This document shows, one piece after another, positions 16,079-23,914 of a stretch of DNA of 64,000 nt. Position 1 is the first letter of the stretch; the number at the start of each line of letters is the position of its first letter. The notes beneath the pieces are model-generated. The model worked only from the letters and a program-made list of their open reading frames with translations. It was not told the origin of the DNA and ran no database searches. The position numbers and the translations under genes are program-made. This stretch comes from Burkholderia arboris (lineage in GTDB: Bacteria > Pseudomonadota > Gammaproteobacteria > Burkholderiales > Burkholderiaceae), in contig NZ_CABVPX010000039.1 of the NCBI RefSeq assembly GCF_902499125.1, positions 1-64,000 of the forward strand. Reading direction: 5' to 3'.

Positions 16079-16834
16079 CTAGGCGCGCACGACCGTCACG
16101 CCTGCCGCCTCGATCGGCTTCGTCAGCGCGGCTTCGGTTTCCTTCTCGACGACGATCGTCTGCGCGAGCGTGATCTCGCCGATCACGAACTGCGACGCCG
16201 CGCGCAGTTTCGATTGCGACGCGAGCACGACCGTCTCGGCCGCGCGTTCGGCCAGCGCGCGCTTGATCGCCGCTTCCTCGAAGTCGCCGGTGCTCAACCC
16301 GGCGACCGGATGGACGCCCGTGACGCCCATGAAGTACAGGTCCGCATGAATGCGCGCGATGCCTTCCATCGCCGCCGCGCCGACCGCGACGATCGAATGC
16401 TTGTACAGCCGCCCGCCGATCAGGATCACGTCGATCGACGGATGCGCGGCCAGCGCGACCGCGACGCTCGGGCTGTGCGTGACGATCGTCGCGCGCAGGT
16501 CGGCCGGCAGCTGGCTGACGAGCAGTGCCGAGGTCGTGCCGCCGTCGACGATCGCCACCTGGCCGGGCGCGATCATCTCCGCCGCGCGCCGCGCGATGCG
16601 CCGCTTTTCCGCCGTCTCGAGCGCCTCGCGCTGCGCGAACGGCGCGACGGCCGGCGACGCCGGCAGCGCGCCGCCATGCACGCGCTGCAGCAGACCTTCG
16701 GCCGCGAGTTCGCGCAGGTCGCGACGCACCGTGTCCTCGGACACGCCGAATTGCGCGCTCAGCTCGACGGCCAGTACCTGGCCGTCGCGTGCGAGCGCAT
16801 CGAGGATCGCCTTCTTGCGTTGGGTCGTCAGCAT
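16079..16834 (-). CDS. DeoR-family transcriptional repressor
   Basis: This 251-residue regulator starts with MLTTQRKKAILDALARDGQVLAVELSAQFGVSEDTVRRDLRELAAEGLLQRVHGGAL, the diagnostic DeoR HTH. The DeoR sensor (DUF/SIS-like phosphosugar-binding) domain follows with AIVDGGTTSALLVSQL. DeoR proteins usually bind a phosphorylated sugar or nucleotide sugar. It is divergent from the NUDIX gene at 16916, and three copies of a TGCACG motif lie in the 81-base gap. It therefore most likely represses the NUDIX-DUF4406 operon and itself. Confidence 0.92.
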   Translation of the reverse strand: MLTTQRKKAILDALARDGQVLAVELSAQFGVSEDTVRRDLRELAAEGLLQRVHGGALPASPAVAPFAQREALETAEKRRIARRAAEMIAPGQVAIVDGGTTSALLVSQLPADLRATIVTHSPSVAVALAAHPSIDVILIGGRLYKHSIVAVGAAAMEGIARIHADLYFMGVTGVHPVAGLSTGDFEEAAIKRALAERAAETVVLASQSKLRAASQFVIGEITLAQTIVVEKETEAALTKPIEAAGVTVVRA

Positions 16835-16839
16835 CGTGG

Positions 16840-16878
16840 TTGCACGAAAATTCTTGAAATTGCACGAATCTGCACGTT
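16840..16878. promoter_or_regulatory. repeated operator half-sites for the DeoR regulator
   Basis: TTGCACGAA occurs at 16840-16848 and again at 16860-16868, and a third CTGCACGTT lies at 16870-16878. The spacings are 20 and 10 bases, that is two turns and one turn of the helix, putting all three on the same DNA face. They lie between the divergent DeoR and NUDIX genes. Confidence 0.6.
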
Positions 16879-16915
16879 ACCATGGGCGCCGTCTTTTGTC
16901 GAACGGGAGGCTGCA

Positions 16916-17515
16916 ATGGCTGCAACGCGTGACCGGGTGCGCATCGTCGATACGACGGTGCTGTCCGATGACTGGTATGTGCTGAAGAAGGTGACCTTCG
17001 ATTTCCTGCGCCGCGACGGAACGTGGCAGCGCCTGAGCCGCGAGACCTACGATCGCGGCAACGGCGCGACGATCCTGTTGCGCAATGCCGGCACGGGCGA
17101 CGTGTTGCTGACGCGGCAGTTCCGGATGCCGGCGTTCGTGAGCGGGCACGACGGCATGCTGCTCGAAGCGGCGGCCGGCCTGCTCGACGATGAGACCCCC
17201 GAAGTGCGCATCCGTGCGGAGGCCGAGGAGGAGACCGGCTATCGCGTGCGCGGCGTGCGCAAGGTGTTCGAGGCGTTCATGAGCCCGGGTTCCGTCACGG
17301 AGAAGCTGCATTTCTTCGTCGGCGAATACGATGCGTCGCTGCGCACCGGCGACGGCGGCGGCGTCGCGGAAGAGGGCGAGGATCTCGAGGTCGTCGAGAT
17401 GCCGCTGCGGGCCGCGCTGGATGCGGTCGAGCGCGGCGAGATCGTCGATGCGAAGACGATCATGCTGCTGCAGTACGTCGCGCTGCGGGAAACCGCCGGC
17501 GCGCGCGCCGCATGA
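16916..17515 (+). CDS. NUDIX hydrolase (NudK/GDP-mannose or ADP-ribose pyrophosphatase type)
   Basis: NUDIX enzymes of this group cleave nucleotide sugars into NMP and sugar phosphate. The 199-residue protein has the Nudix box AAGLLDDETPEVRIRAEAEEETGY (residues about 84-107, with the REXXEE-type core as AEAEEETGY) and downstream MSPGSVTEKLHFFVGEY. Together with the N-terminal VKKVTFDF-like region this layout fits NudK (GDP-mannose pyrophosphatase) or ADP-ribose pyrophosphatase. The ATG at 16916 follows GGGAGG at a proper distance. The stop overlaps the next start (ATGA). Confidence 0.87.
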   Translation: MAATRDRVRIVDTTVLSDDWYVLKKVTFDFLRRDGTWQRLSRETYDRGNGATILLRNAGTGDVLLTRQFRMPAFVSGHDGMLLEAAAGLLDDETPEVRIRAEAEEETGYRVRGVRKVFEAFMSPGSVTEKLHFFVGEYDASLRTGDGGGVAEEGEDLEVVEMPLRAALDAVERGEIVDAKTIMLLQYVALRETAGARAA

Positions 17516-17892
17516 CGCCGCGGCTCGTGCTGGTCGCCGGCCCCTATCGCAGCGGCACCGACGGCGACCCCGCGCGCATCGCCGCGAACCTGCACCGGCT
17601 GGAAGCGGCGGCGCTGGCCGTGTATCGGCGCGGGCACGTGCCGATGATCGGCGAGTGGGTGTCGCTGCCGCTCGCGGCCGCGGCCGGGTCGACACAGGTC
17701 GGCGACGCGATCGGCGAGGCGTTCCTGTATCCGGCCGCACACCGGTTGCTGCGCCGCTGCGATGCGGTGCTGCGTATCGAGGGCGCGTCGCGCGGGGCCG
17801 ACATGGACGTCGGTCTGGCGCGGCAGCTCGGCAAACCGGTCTATTTCACGGCCGACGAGATTCCGGTCGCGCAGGACGATCCGGATAGCTGA
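17512..17892 (+). CDS. DUF4406 / nucleoside 2-deoxyribosyltransferase-like protein
   Basis: The 126-residue protein begins LVLVAGPYRSGTDGDPARIAANL, with RRGHVPMIGEWVSLPL in the middle and CDAVLRIEGASRGADMDVGLARQLGKPVYF near the end. This is the DUF4406 pattern, a Rossmann-like fold related to nucleoside 2-deoxyribosyltransferases and SLOG nucleotide-binding proteins. In true transferases the position seven after the Ser-x-Gly is usually a Glu; here it appears to be Asp, so activity is uncertain. It is translationally coupled to the NUDIX gene by a 4-base overlap, which suggests a shared nucleotide-sugar or NAD-derived substrate. Confidence 0.75.
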   Translation: MTPRLVLVAGPYRSGTDGDPARIAANLHRLEAAALAVYRRGHVPMIGEWVSLPLAAAAGSTQVGDAIGEAFLYPAAHRLLRRCDAVLRIEGASRGADMDVGLARQLGKPVYFTADEIPVAQDDPDS

Positions 17893-18077
17893 CCAGGAAG
17901 GGCGGCGCCGGGCCGGCGCACCGCAGGCCGCGTTGCTGTATCGGCCGCTTGTCTGCATGGCAGATGACCGGACGAGCACGGCGTCGTGCCGCTGCATCGC
18001 GCATGCGGCGCGGCGCCCGAACGGGCGTATGATCGCGACGCCACTCGCGCACCGTTCGACGCTACCGCCGCCCCATC

Positions 18078-18983
18078 ATGCCGTTCTCCGATCCCGCCGA
18101 TCCCGCCGATCCCGCCGATTCCACCGACGCCACCGACGCCACCGACGCCACCGACGTGCCACTGCCCGTCGATCTCGTCGCATCCGCCGTCGACGCGCTC
18201 GCGCGCGCCGACGCATTGCTCGTGACGGCCGGCGCGGGTATCGGCGTCGATTCCGGGTTGCCCGATTTTCGCGGGTCCGACGGCTTCTGGCGCGCGTATC
18301 CGGCGCTGCGCCACGCGCGTTTCGAATTCCACGAGATTGCGTCGCCGCATGCATTCCGTGCGTGTGCGCCGCTTGCGTGGGGGTTCTATGGGCACCGTCT
18401 CGCGCTCTACCGCGCGACGGTGCCGCATGCGGGTTTCGCGATCCTGCGCCGCTGGATCGACGCGATGCCGAACGGCGGCTTCGTGCTGACGAGCAACGTC
18501 GACGGCCAGTTCCAGAAAGCCGGCTTCGATCCGGCGCGCATCGTCGAGATCCACGGGTCGATTCATGCGCTGCAGTGCCTGCGGCCGTGCTCGGACGACA
18601 CGTGGGATGCGGCGCCGTTCGTGCCCGATGTCGATGAAGCCACGTGCCGCCTGGTCGGCGACATGCCGTGCTGCCCGCACTGCGGCGGCCTCGCGCGGCC
18701 GAACATCCTGATGTTCGGCGACACCGGCTGGCTCGGCGAGCGCTATGACGCGCAGGAACGCGCGCTGGAAGACTGGATCGCGCAGGCCGGGCGCGTCGCC
18801 GTGGTCGAGATCGGCGCGGGCACCGCGATTCCGACCGTACGCCTGCTGAGCGAACGGCTCGGTGCGGACGTGATCCGCATCAACGCACGCGAAGCGCATG
18901 CGCGCCGTTCGGACGTGATCGGGCTGAAGGGGAGCGCGCTCGTGACGTTGACCGCGCTCGATCGCGCGTGGCGCGGCGGCTGA
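18078..18983 (+). CDS. Sir2-family NAD-dependent deacylase
   Basis: Sirtuins consume NAD to remove acyl groups from lysines or to transfer ADP-ribose. The 301-residue protein has GAGIGVDSGLPDFRG, TSNVDGQF, EIHGS with the catalytic His, and two Cys pairs for structural zinc, the second in CCPHCGG. TSNVDGQ and VEIGAGTAIPTVR depart from the usual TQNID and GTS motifs, so it belongs to a divergent proteobacterial branch. Residues 5-25 are a tandem Asp-Pro-Ala / Thr-Asp-Ala repeat encoded by seven 9-base units. It lies 185 bases downstream of the NUDIX-DUF4406 pair on the same strand; the gap holds no gene or clear terminator. Confidence 0.9.
   Translation: MPFSDPADPADPADSTDATDATDATDVPLPVDLVASAVDALARADALLVTAGAGIGVDSGLPDFRGSDGFWRAYPALRHARFEFHEIASPHAFRACAPLAWGFYGHRLALYRATVPHAGFAILRRWIDAMPNGGFVLTSNVDGQFQKAGFDPARIVEIHGSIHALQCLRPCSDDTWDAAPFVPDVDEATCRLVGDMPCCPHCGGLARPNILMFGDTGWLGERYDAQERALEDWIAQAGRVAVVEIGAGTAIPTVRLLSERLGADVIRINAREAHARRSDVIGLKGSALVTLTALDRAWRGG
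18090..18152 (+). repeat. 9-base tandem repeat in the Sir2 N-terminus
   Basis: Seven consecutive 9-base units, three of GATCCCGCC, one intermediate and three of GACGCCACC, encode an acidic Pro/Thr/Ala linker. As the unit is a multiple of three, copy-number change would alter linker length without a frameshift. Confidence 0.9.
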
Positions 18984-19020
18984 GTCCCGCGCCACGGGCC
19001 TGCAGGCGGCAAACGCCAGG

Positions 19021-20232
19021 TTACGGACGGGCGACGAGCGCCTGCACGAGCGCCGACGCGACGGGCGAACCGAGCCCCGTCACGTAGTCGTAGCCGCCCG
19101 CAGCGTTGCAGATGCTGCCGCAATTGCCGTTCGACCCGGTCGTCACGTCGTGAAAGTCGCTGCCGTATGCGTTTTTGCCGACCGTATAGAGCGCGTCGTA
19201 GGTGCCGCTCAACGACTTCTTGCCGGCCGCCGTGCGCAGCGAGTTCGCGATCGCGACGAGCGCCGACCATTGCGGCGCGCCCGCGCTCGTGCCGCCGACC
19301 TGGAACCAGCCGGCCTGCCCCTGATAGGTGACCGAGTCGTACACCGCGAAACCGCTGGACGGACTCGCGTCGTAGCTGACGTCGGGCACGCCGCGCTTGC
19401 CGGCCACCGGAATCGGCCAGGCGGTCTGGCCGGCCGGCTCGGCCTCGGTCGTGCTCACGCCGCCGCCGCTGCCGCTCCATGCCGCTTCGCCGACATAGTT
19501 GCCGGCCGAATCGGACGACAGCGTTGTGCCGCCGACCGACACCACGTAAGGCGACGCGGCCGGGTACTCGGTCCCGGTGCCGCTGTCGCCGGACGACGCG
19601 ACGAAGGTGACGCCCGCGACGTTGAAGTGGCTGTCGAAGCCGGTCTCGGTGCTGAATTCGCTGCCGCCGAAACTCATCGACACGACCGACGCGCCGCGCT
19701 TGACCGCGACGTCGACCGCGGCCAGCAGGTCGCTGAAGCTGGCCGAAGCGGCCTCGACCAGCACGATCTTCGCCTTCGGCGCGATCGCGTGCACCCATTC
19801 GACGTCGAGCGACATCTCGAGCGACCAGCCCGAATCGGTCTTCGGCCGCGCGCCGTGTGCGTACACCTTGGTGAAACAGCCGTTCGACGACGTGCAGGCC
19901 GGCAGCGACAATGCGTTGCTGAACACGCCGAGATCGGACTCGATCTTCGGGTCGTCGTACGCGTCGACGATCGCGACGGTCATCCCGTCGCCCTGGTTGG
20001 CGATCGAATCGAATCCGTACGCGTGTCGCGTGAGCGCGGGCGTGAGGCCGGCGATCGTGGCCGTGCTCGCGCGCTGCTTCGTGTGGAACGGCGGGCGGGC
20101 GAATCCTTTCGGCGCGCGGTTGCCCTCGACGTAGGAGGGTGGCCCGTTGCCGTCGGCGAGCGCGACAGTCGATGCGAGCAACGACGCGCACAGCGCCGGA
20201 ATCAACATGGATGACGGGCGGATATTGTTCAT
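19021..20232 (-). CDS. secreted sedolisin (peptidase S53, pseudomonalisin-like)
   Basis: Sedolisins are acid-active serine-carboxyl endopeptidases secreted from the cell. The product begins MNNIRPSSMLIPALCASLLASTVALA, a Sec signal peptide. Catalytic Glu and Asp are visible in SLEMSLDVEW, the oxyanion Asp in SSGDSGTG and the nucleophilic Ser in GGTSAGAP. The C-terminal DVTTGSNG...GYDYVTGLGSP region is the usual calcium-binding site. It is about 400 residues, and the propeptide seems unusually short. The ATG at 20232 is favoured over the one at 20247 because GGAGA precedes it at 8 bases. The gene stands alone; 20248-20620 is AT-richer than its surroundings and shows no credible ORF. Confidence 0.9.
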   Translation of the reverse strand: MNNIRPSSMLIPALCASLLASTVALADGNGPPSYVEGNRAPKGFARPPFHTKQRASTATIAGLTPALTRHAYGFDSIANQGDGMTVAIVDAYDDPKIESDLGVFSNALSLPACTSSNGCFTKVYAHGARPKTDSGWSLEMSLDVEWVHAIAPKAKIVLVEAASASFSDLLAAVDVAVKRGASVVSMSFGGSEFSTETGFDSHFNVAGVTFVASSGDSGTGTEYPAASPYVVSVGGTTLSSDSAGNYVGEAAWSGSGGGVSTTEAEPAGQTAWPIPVAGKRGVPDVSYDASPSSGFAVYDSVTYQGQAGWFQVGGTSAGAPQWSALVAIANSLRTAAGKKSLSGTYDALYTVGKNAYGSDFHDVTTGSNGNCGSICNAAGGYDYVTGLGSPVASALVQALVARP

Positions 20233-20633
20233 TTTTCGAGTCTCCATGTCGATGGAATAGCGTGGCGAATCAATTTTACGAAATCGGTGGAGTCGATTGA
20301 ATCGAATATCGGCCGGATACGGGAATGTCTGATAAGGGAAAGTACGTGTAACCCTTGTGAGAAGGGTGTTTTGCAGGGTTGACCTGTGTCGGGGCGAATC
20401 GCATTCTCGATTTTAAAAAACCGATAAATAATCAGCCGATTCAAAATCAATTCGTAATGTCAGATGTAATTATTCGGAAATGATCGACGGCGATGCGCGC
20501 GTGGAAATAATGAAACGCATCGCGCGGTTGCCGTTCGATCGAGTGCGTGCCGGCATTGCCGCCGTCGCGCGATTCCGCATACAGTTCAGCGTAAGCCGCG
20601 CCCGCCGCGCAGCGGCATCAATGAGGGGTGTCC

Positions 20634-21020
20634 TTGTTCTATTCGATCGTCGCGATCTTCGTCGGCGCGGGGCTCGGCGCGTTGCTGCGCTGGTTCCTGA
20701 GCCTCGCGCTCAACGAATTCTTTCCGGCCGTGCCGCTTGGCACGCTCGCGTCGAACCTGATCGGCGGCTACGTGATCGGCGTGGCCGCCGTCGTGTTCAC
20801 GGCGCGCGTCGGGTTGCCGCCCGAGTGGCGATTGTTCGTGATCACGGGCTTCCTCGGTGGCCTCACGACGTTCTCGACCTATTCGGTCGAAGTGATGACG
20901 CATGCGCTCGAGGGCGAATTCGGATGGGCGTTTGCGGTGGCTGCCCTACACTTGACTGGATCGTTCGCGCTCACGGCGCTCGGCATGTGGACCGCGCGCG
21001 CGTGGCTCGCGGCGGCCTGA
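20634..21020 (+). CDS. crcB: CrcB/Fluc fluoride ion channel
   Basis: CrcB exports fluoride as a dual-topology dimer with about four helices per subunit. The protein shows GAGLGALLRW in helix 1, TLASNLIGGYVIG with the pore Asn in helix 2, and GFLGGLTTFSTYSVE in helix 3, which holds the conserved Thr-Phe-Ser-Thr. A GTG at 20628 is also in frame, but GAGGGG directly abuts it. The TTG at 20634 has that site six bases upstream and gives MFYSIVAIFVGAGLG, which matches the start I remember for Burkholderia CrcB. A DUF190 gene follows 23 bases downstream. I see no crcB (fluoride) riboswitch consensus upstream. Confidence 0.93.
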   Translation: MFYSIVAIFVGAGLGALLRWFLSLALNEFFPAVPLGTLASNLIGGYVIGVAAVVFTARVGLPPEWRLFVITGFLGGLTTFSTYSVEVMTHALEGEFGWAFAVAALHLTGSFALTALGMWTARAWLAAA

Positions 21021-21043
21021 GCGTGCCGCCACCGGAGGGTGCG

Positions 21044-21394
21044 ATGGACAGGGTCTTCTTGCGCTTCTATGTGCACGAGCAGCACCGGCTGCACTGGAAG
21101 CCGCTGTGGGAATGGTTGCTGGAGGAGGCGAGCCGGATGGGCGTCGCGGGCGGGTCCGCGTTTCGCGCGATGGCCGGTTTCGGCCAGCATCGGGTGCTGC
21201 ACGAGGACCGCTTCTTCGAACTGCAGGGATCGCTCGCGATCGAGGTCGAATTCATCGTCACCGAGGACGAAGCGCGGCGGTTGCTCGAGCGGCTGTCGCA
21301 CGAGAAGGTGCGCGTGTGCTACGCGATGATGCCGGCGCAGTTCGGCGTGATCGATACGCTCGGCGCACCGCCGGCACCGGGGCCGGCGGCGTAG
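21044..21394 (+). CDS. DUF190 protein co-transcribed with crcB
   Basis: This 116-residue cytoplasmic protein has the DUF190 pattern: FYVHEQHRLHWKPLWEWLLEEASRMGVAGGSAFRAMAGFGQH, then FFELQGSLAIEVEFIVTEDEARRLLERL. The fold is a PII-like ferredoxin fold. DUF190 genes commonly sit beside crcB, and a modulating role for the channel is a reasonable inference, not shown. ACCGGAGGGT upstream is a strong ribosome-binding site. Confidence 0.88.
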   Translation: MDRVFLRFYVHEQHRLHWKPLWEWLLEEASRMGVAGGSAFRAMAGFGQHRVLHEDRFFELQGSLAIEVEFIVTEDEARRLLERLSHEKVRVCYAMMPAQFGVIDTLGAPPAPGPAA

Positions 21395-21404
21395 CGGAGC
21401 CGAA

Positions 21405-21968
21405 TCAGATACCGAACATCGTCAGCGACACGGCAGCGCGCGTGACGATCATCAGCAGGACCTGCACGATCACGAACAGCAGGATCGGCGACAGGTCGAT
21501 GCCGCCGAGGTTCGGGATCACCCGGCGCAGCGGGTTCAGGAACGGTGCGGTGAGCTGGAAGAGGATCGGCATCGCCGGCGAGCGCGGATTGAGCCACGAC
21601 AGCAGCGCCATCAGGATCGTCATCCAGATGACGAGATTGAGCGCCCACTTCACGACGGTGAGCAGCGCGACCACGACGAGCGTCGCGATCACCGCGGCCG
21701 GATCGAAGCCGGCCATCACGACCATCAGCACGACGTACACGAGCGCGGTGAGCAGCGCGGCGGCGACGCTGGCCCAGTCGATGCCGCGTACGCCCGGGAT
21801 CACGCGGCGCAGCGGCAGCACGAGCCAGTTGGTCGCCTGCAGCACGGCCTGCGTGACGGGGTTGTACGGCGGCACGCGGACGGCCTGCATCCAGACGCGC
21901 AGGATCAGCGCGGCGCCGAACAGCGTGAAGACGGTATTGAGCAGAAAACGGGCGATCTCGCCGAACAT
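21405..21968 (-). CDS. YggT-family membrane protein
   Basis: The 187-residue protein contains two YggT domains. Each has paired hydrophobic helices and the marker LLPLRRVIPG / LNPLRRVIPNLGGIDLSPI, as in the two-domain YggT proteins of proteobacteria. The family is linked to osmotic or potassium-related functions, but its biochemical role is not settled. The ATG at 21968 has AAGGA eight bases upstream; the ATG at 21977 would sit on the Shine-Dalgarno itself. It is transcribed towards the DUF190 gene. Confidence 0.88.
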   Translation of the reverse strand: MFGEIARFLLNTVFTLFGAALILRVWMQAVRVPPYNPVTQAVLQATNWLVLPLRRVIPGVRGIDWASVAAALLTALVYVVLMVVMAGFDPAAVIATLVVVALLTVVKWALNLVIWMTILMALLSWLNPRSPAMPILFQLTAPFLNPLRRVIPNLGGIDLSPILLFVIVQVLLMIVTRAAVSLTMFGI

Positions 21969-22043
21969 CGTTGGCATCCTTTTTATACAGTCAGTAGCGC
22001 GCGGCCGCCAACGCCGGTTGGCGGCGCATCGGCCGACACCTTA

Positions 22044-22973
22044 TCACGCCTCGTCTTGCGACGGGGAGGGGTGCGCGGCCGCGCGCGCGAGCGACGTTTC
22101 GACGGCTTCGGCCAGCGCCGGCAACGACGCCGGCGGCGTGGCGCGCTTCGCCGCGAGCGCGACCGCGCGGCGTGTCAGCAGTGCATACAGCGCCGCGTGA
22201 TCGCCGCCGCGCGCTTCGAGCAGCGCGAGCTGGCGTTCGACGATGCCCGTATCGCCGCGCGACACCGGGCCGGACAGTGCATTCGCGAGCCCCTTGTCGC
22301 GCGCGGTCTCGATCGTGCCGGCGAGCATCGGCAGCAGCGCGCGCAGCGCGGCGTCCTCGTCGAAGCCGAGGCCGCGCCACAGCTCGACCGCTTCCGACAG
22401 CCCGCACAGCGCGAAGCTCGCCGCGTAGTGTGCGGCCGCGTGATAGAGCATCCGGCCACCGGCCGGAATCGACAGCGGATGACAGCCGAGCGCGGCAGCA
22501 AGTCGCAGCAGCGTCGCGTGCAGTGCACCGTCCGCTTCGATCGTGACCGAGCAGCCGTCGATGCGCGCGAGGTCGGCGTCGGTGCCGCCGAACAGGTACA
22601 GCGGATGGAAGCCGCCGGTGGCCGCGCCTTGCTGCTTCGCCGGATCGAGCAGCGCGACCGCCGATGCGCCGCTGCAATGAACGACCGCCTGGCCGGCGGC
22701 GCGCGCCGCGTCGAAGCGGAGCGCCGCGGCGGTCGGGGCGAGATGGTCGTCGGGCACCGTCAGGAAGATCAGGTCGGCCGCATCGACAACCTGCTGCGGC
22801 GTGTCGACTGCCTGGCAGCCGTCGATGCGCGCGGCAAGGCCGGCGGCCGACGCAGGCGTGCGGCTCGCGATTGCCGCGACGGGGAAGCCGGCCTGCGCGA
22901 AGCGCTGCGCGACACAGCGTGCGAGGCGGCCGGCGCCGATGAAGCCGAGGCGGGGTGTGTCGGGAAGGGACAT
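22044..22973 (-). CDS. Rossmann-fold NADP-binding protein with DUF2520 domain
   Basis: The 309-residue protein begins MSLPDTPRLGFIGAGRLARCVAQRF, a dinucleotide-binding GxGxxA/L motif like that of pyrroline-5-carboxylate reductase and NADP oxidoreductases (F420-dependent type). The C-terminal half (from about GGRMLYHAAAHYAASFALCGLSEAVEL) is the helical DUF2520 domain. It looks like a short-substrate dehydrogenase, but the substrate is unknown. Upstream in-frame codons to 23069 are unconserved. It is the downstream neighbour of YggT in the same orientation. Confidence 0.85.
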   Translation of the reverse strand: MSLPDTPRLGFIGAGRLARCVAQRFAQAGFPVAAIASRTPASAAGLAARIDGCQAVDTPQQVVDAADLIFLTVPDDHLAPTAAALRFDAARAAGQAVVHCSGASAVALLDPAKQQGAATGGFHPLYLFGGTDADLARIDGCSVTIEADGALHATLLRLAAALGCHPLSIPAGGRMLYHAAAHYAASFALCGLSEAVELWRGLGFDEDAALRALLPMLAGTIETARDKGLANALSGPVSRGDTGIVERQLALLEARGGDHAALYALLTRRAVALAAKRATPPASLPALAEAVETSLARAAAHPSPSQDEA

Positions 22974-23357
22974 GGCAGCGCACGTAAGCAAAAACGAAGC
23001 AACCGCCAGTATCGCAGGAATGTCGGTTGGGTCGTGGAAGGGTGGTCGCCGTACGCCGCAGGTATTCATTACCGACGTGCGGCCCGCTCTCCGTGCGGAT
23101 CGGTGTCCGGCGTCACGGCCGGATCACGATCGTGGAATCCGACCCCGAAATAGCGCGTGCGCATATCCCGCTTGAAATGTCGGCATCTTGTCTCAAATTT
23201 GTAATCGTTCATTACGTACGCGAGCCCGCTGTGCGCGCCGTATCCGGTAAGACTGACCGGCCTTGATGTTGCAACCCGAGTCGTCGGACGGAATCGCGCG
23301 ACCGGCAAGGGGCGCGGCCGGTTCCGGACGCCGCGCCGCAAGGCGGCTCCAGCCGCG

Positions 23358-23380
23358 TGCAATTGCAATTTGCAACAAAT
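23358..23380. promoter_or_regulatory. two adjacent palindromes upstream of the Pro/Tyr-rich protein gene
   Basis: TGCAATTGCA (23358-23367) and ATTTG-CAA-CAAAT (23368-23380) are contiguous symmetric sequences about 110 bases before the gene at 23488. They may be operators. The rest of 22974-23487 shows no gene. Confidence 0.4.
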
Positions 23381-23487
23381 GCACGATACGCGAGGGGCGG
23401 GTTTTCGCTACATTGCTTCCATGCGACGTGCATGCCCGCCGTTGCCGACAGGAGCGCCTAAAATACCGCTCCAGCAGGAGAATCGAA

Positions 23488-23796
23488 GTGAAAAAGCTCA
23501 TTCCGTTCATCGCCGCCGCCGCGCTGGGCCTGGGTGCCGCAAGCGCCGCGCAGGCTCACGTGTCGATCGGGGTCGGCATCGGTATCCCGGTCGCACCCGC
23601 GTACCCCGTCTATGCACCGCCGCCGCCCGTGTACTACGCGCCGCCGCCTCCGCCCGTCTACTACGCGCCGGCGCCGGCCTACTATGCGCCGCCGCCCGCC
23701 GTGGTCGTCGGCGGCTACGGTGGTGGTTACTACGGTCGCCCGTACTGGCGACATGGTTACGGCGGCTGGGGCCATCACGGCTACTGGCGTCGCTGA
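23488..23796 (+). CDS. exported Pro/Tyr/Gly-rich repeat protein
   Basis: The 102-residue product has a Sec signal peptide (KKLIPFIAAAALGLGAASAAQA, about 23 residues). A VSIGVGIGIPV stretch follows, then repeats of the type YYAPPPPPV and YYAPAPA, and finally a Gly/Tyr/His-rich tail. Similar PXPV-repeat proteins occur widely in beta-proteobacteria as envelope proteins of unknown function. The GTG at 23488 is supported by AGGAG seven bases upstream. A strong bidirectional terminator follows at 23827. Confidence 0.85.
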   Translation: MKKLIPFIAAAALGLGAASAAQAHVSIGVGIGIPVAPAYPVYAPPPPVYYAPPPPPVYYAPAPAYYAPPPAVVVGGYGGGYYGRPYWRHGYGGWGHHGYWRR

Positions 23797-23826
23797 TTCG
23801 TCCCGCGCGGCCTGACCGCGCGTGGC

Positions 23827-23869
23827 AAAACGGCGCATCGTCCCGCGAGGGGCGCTGCGCCGTTTTTCT
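23827..23869. terminator. bidirectional terminator
   Basis: AAAACGGCGCA (23827-23837) pairs with TGCGCCGTTTTT (23855-23866), giving an A run on one side and a T run on the other. It serves both the Pro/Tyr-rich gene (plus) and the LysE gene (minus), which converge here. Confidence 0.85.
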
Positions 23870-23914
23870 TTTGGGGCTGCCGCTTGCTGCGCGGCCCGTG
23901 CGGGCCGGCTTCGC

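Noticed and set aside
18090..18152. CRISPR array
   Set aside because: The repeat unit is nine bases without spacers and lies in a coding sequence.
20229..20450. Minus-strand ORF of 73 codons overlapping the sedolisin start
   Set aside because: It has no ribosome-binding site that I trust and no family pattern; it covers the AT-rich promoter region of the sedolisin gene.
20480..20627. Fluoride riboswitch upstream of crcB
   Set aside because: I looked for the crcB-motif consensus but saw neither its conserved GGNGATGG-type start nor the closing element.
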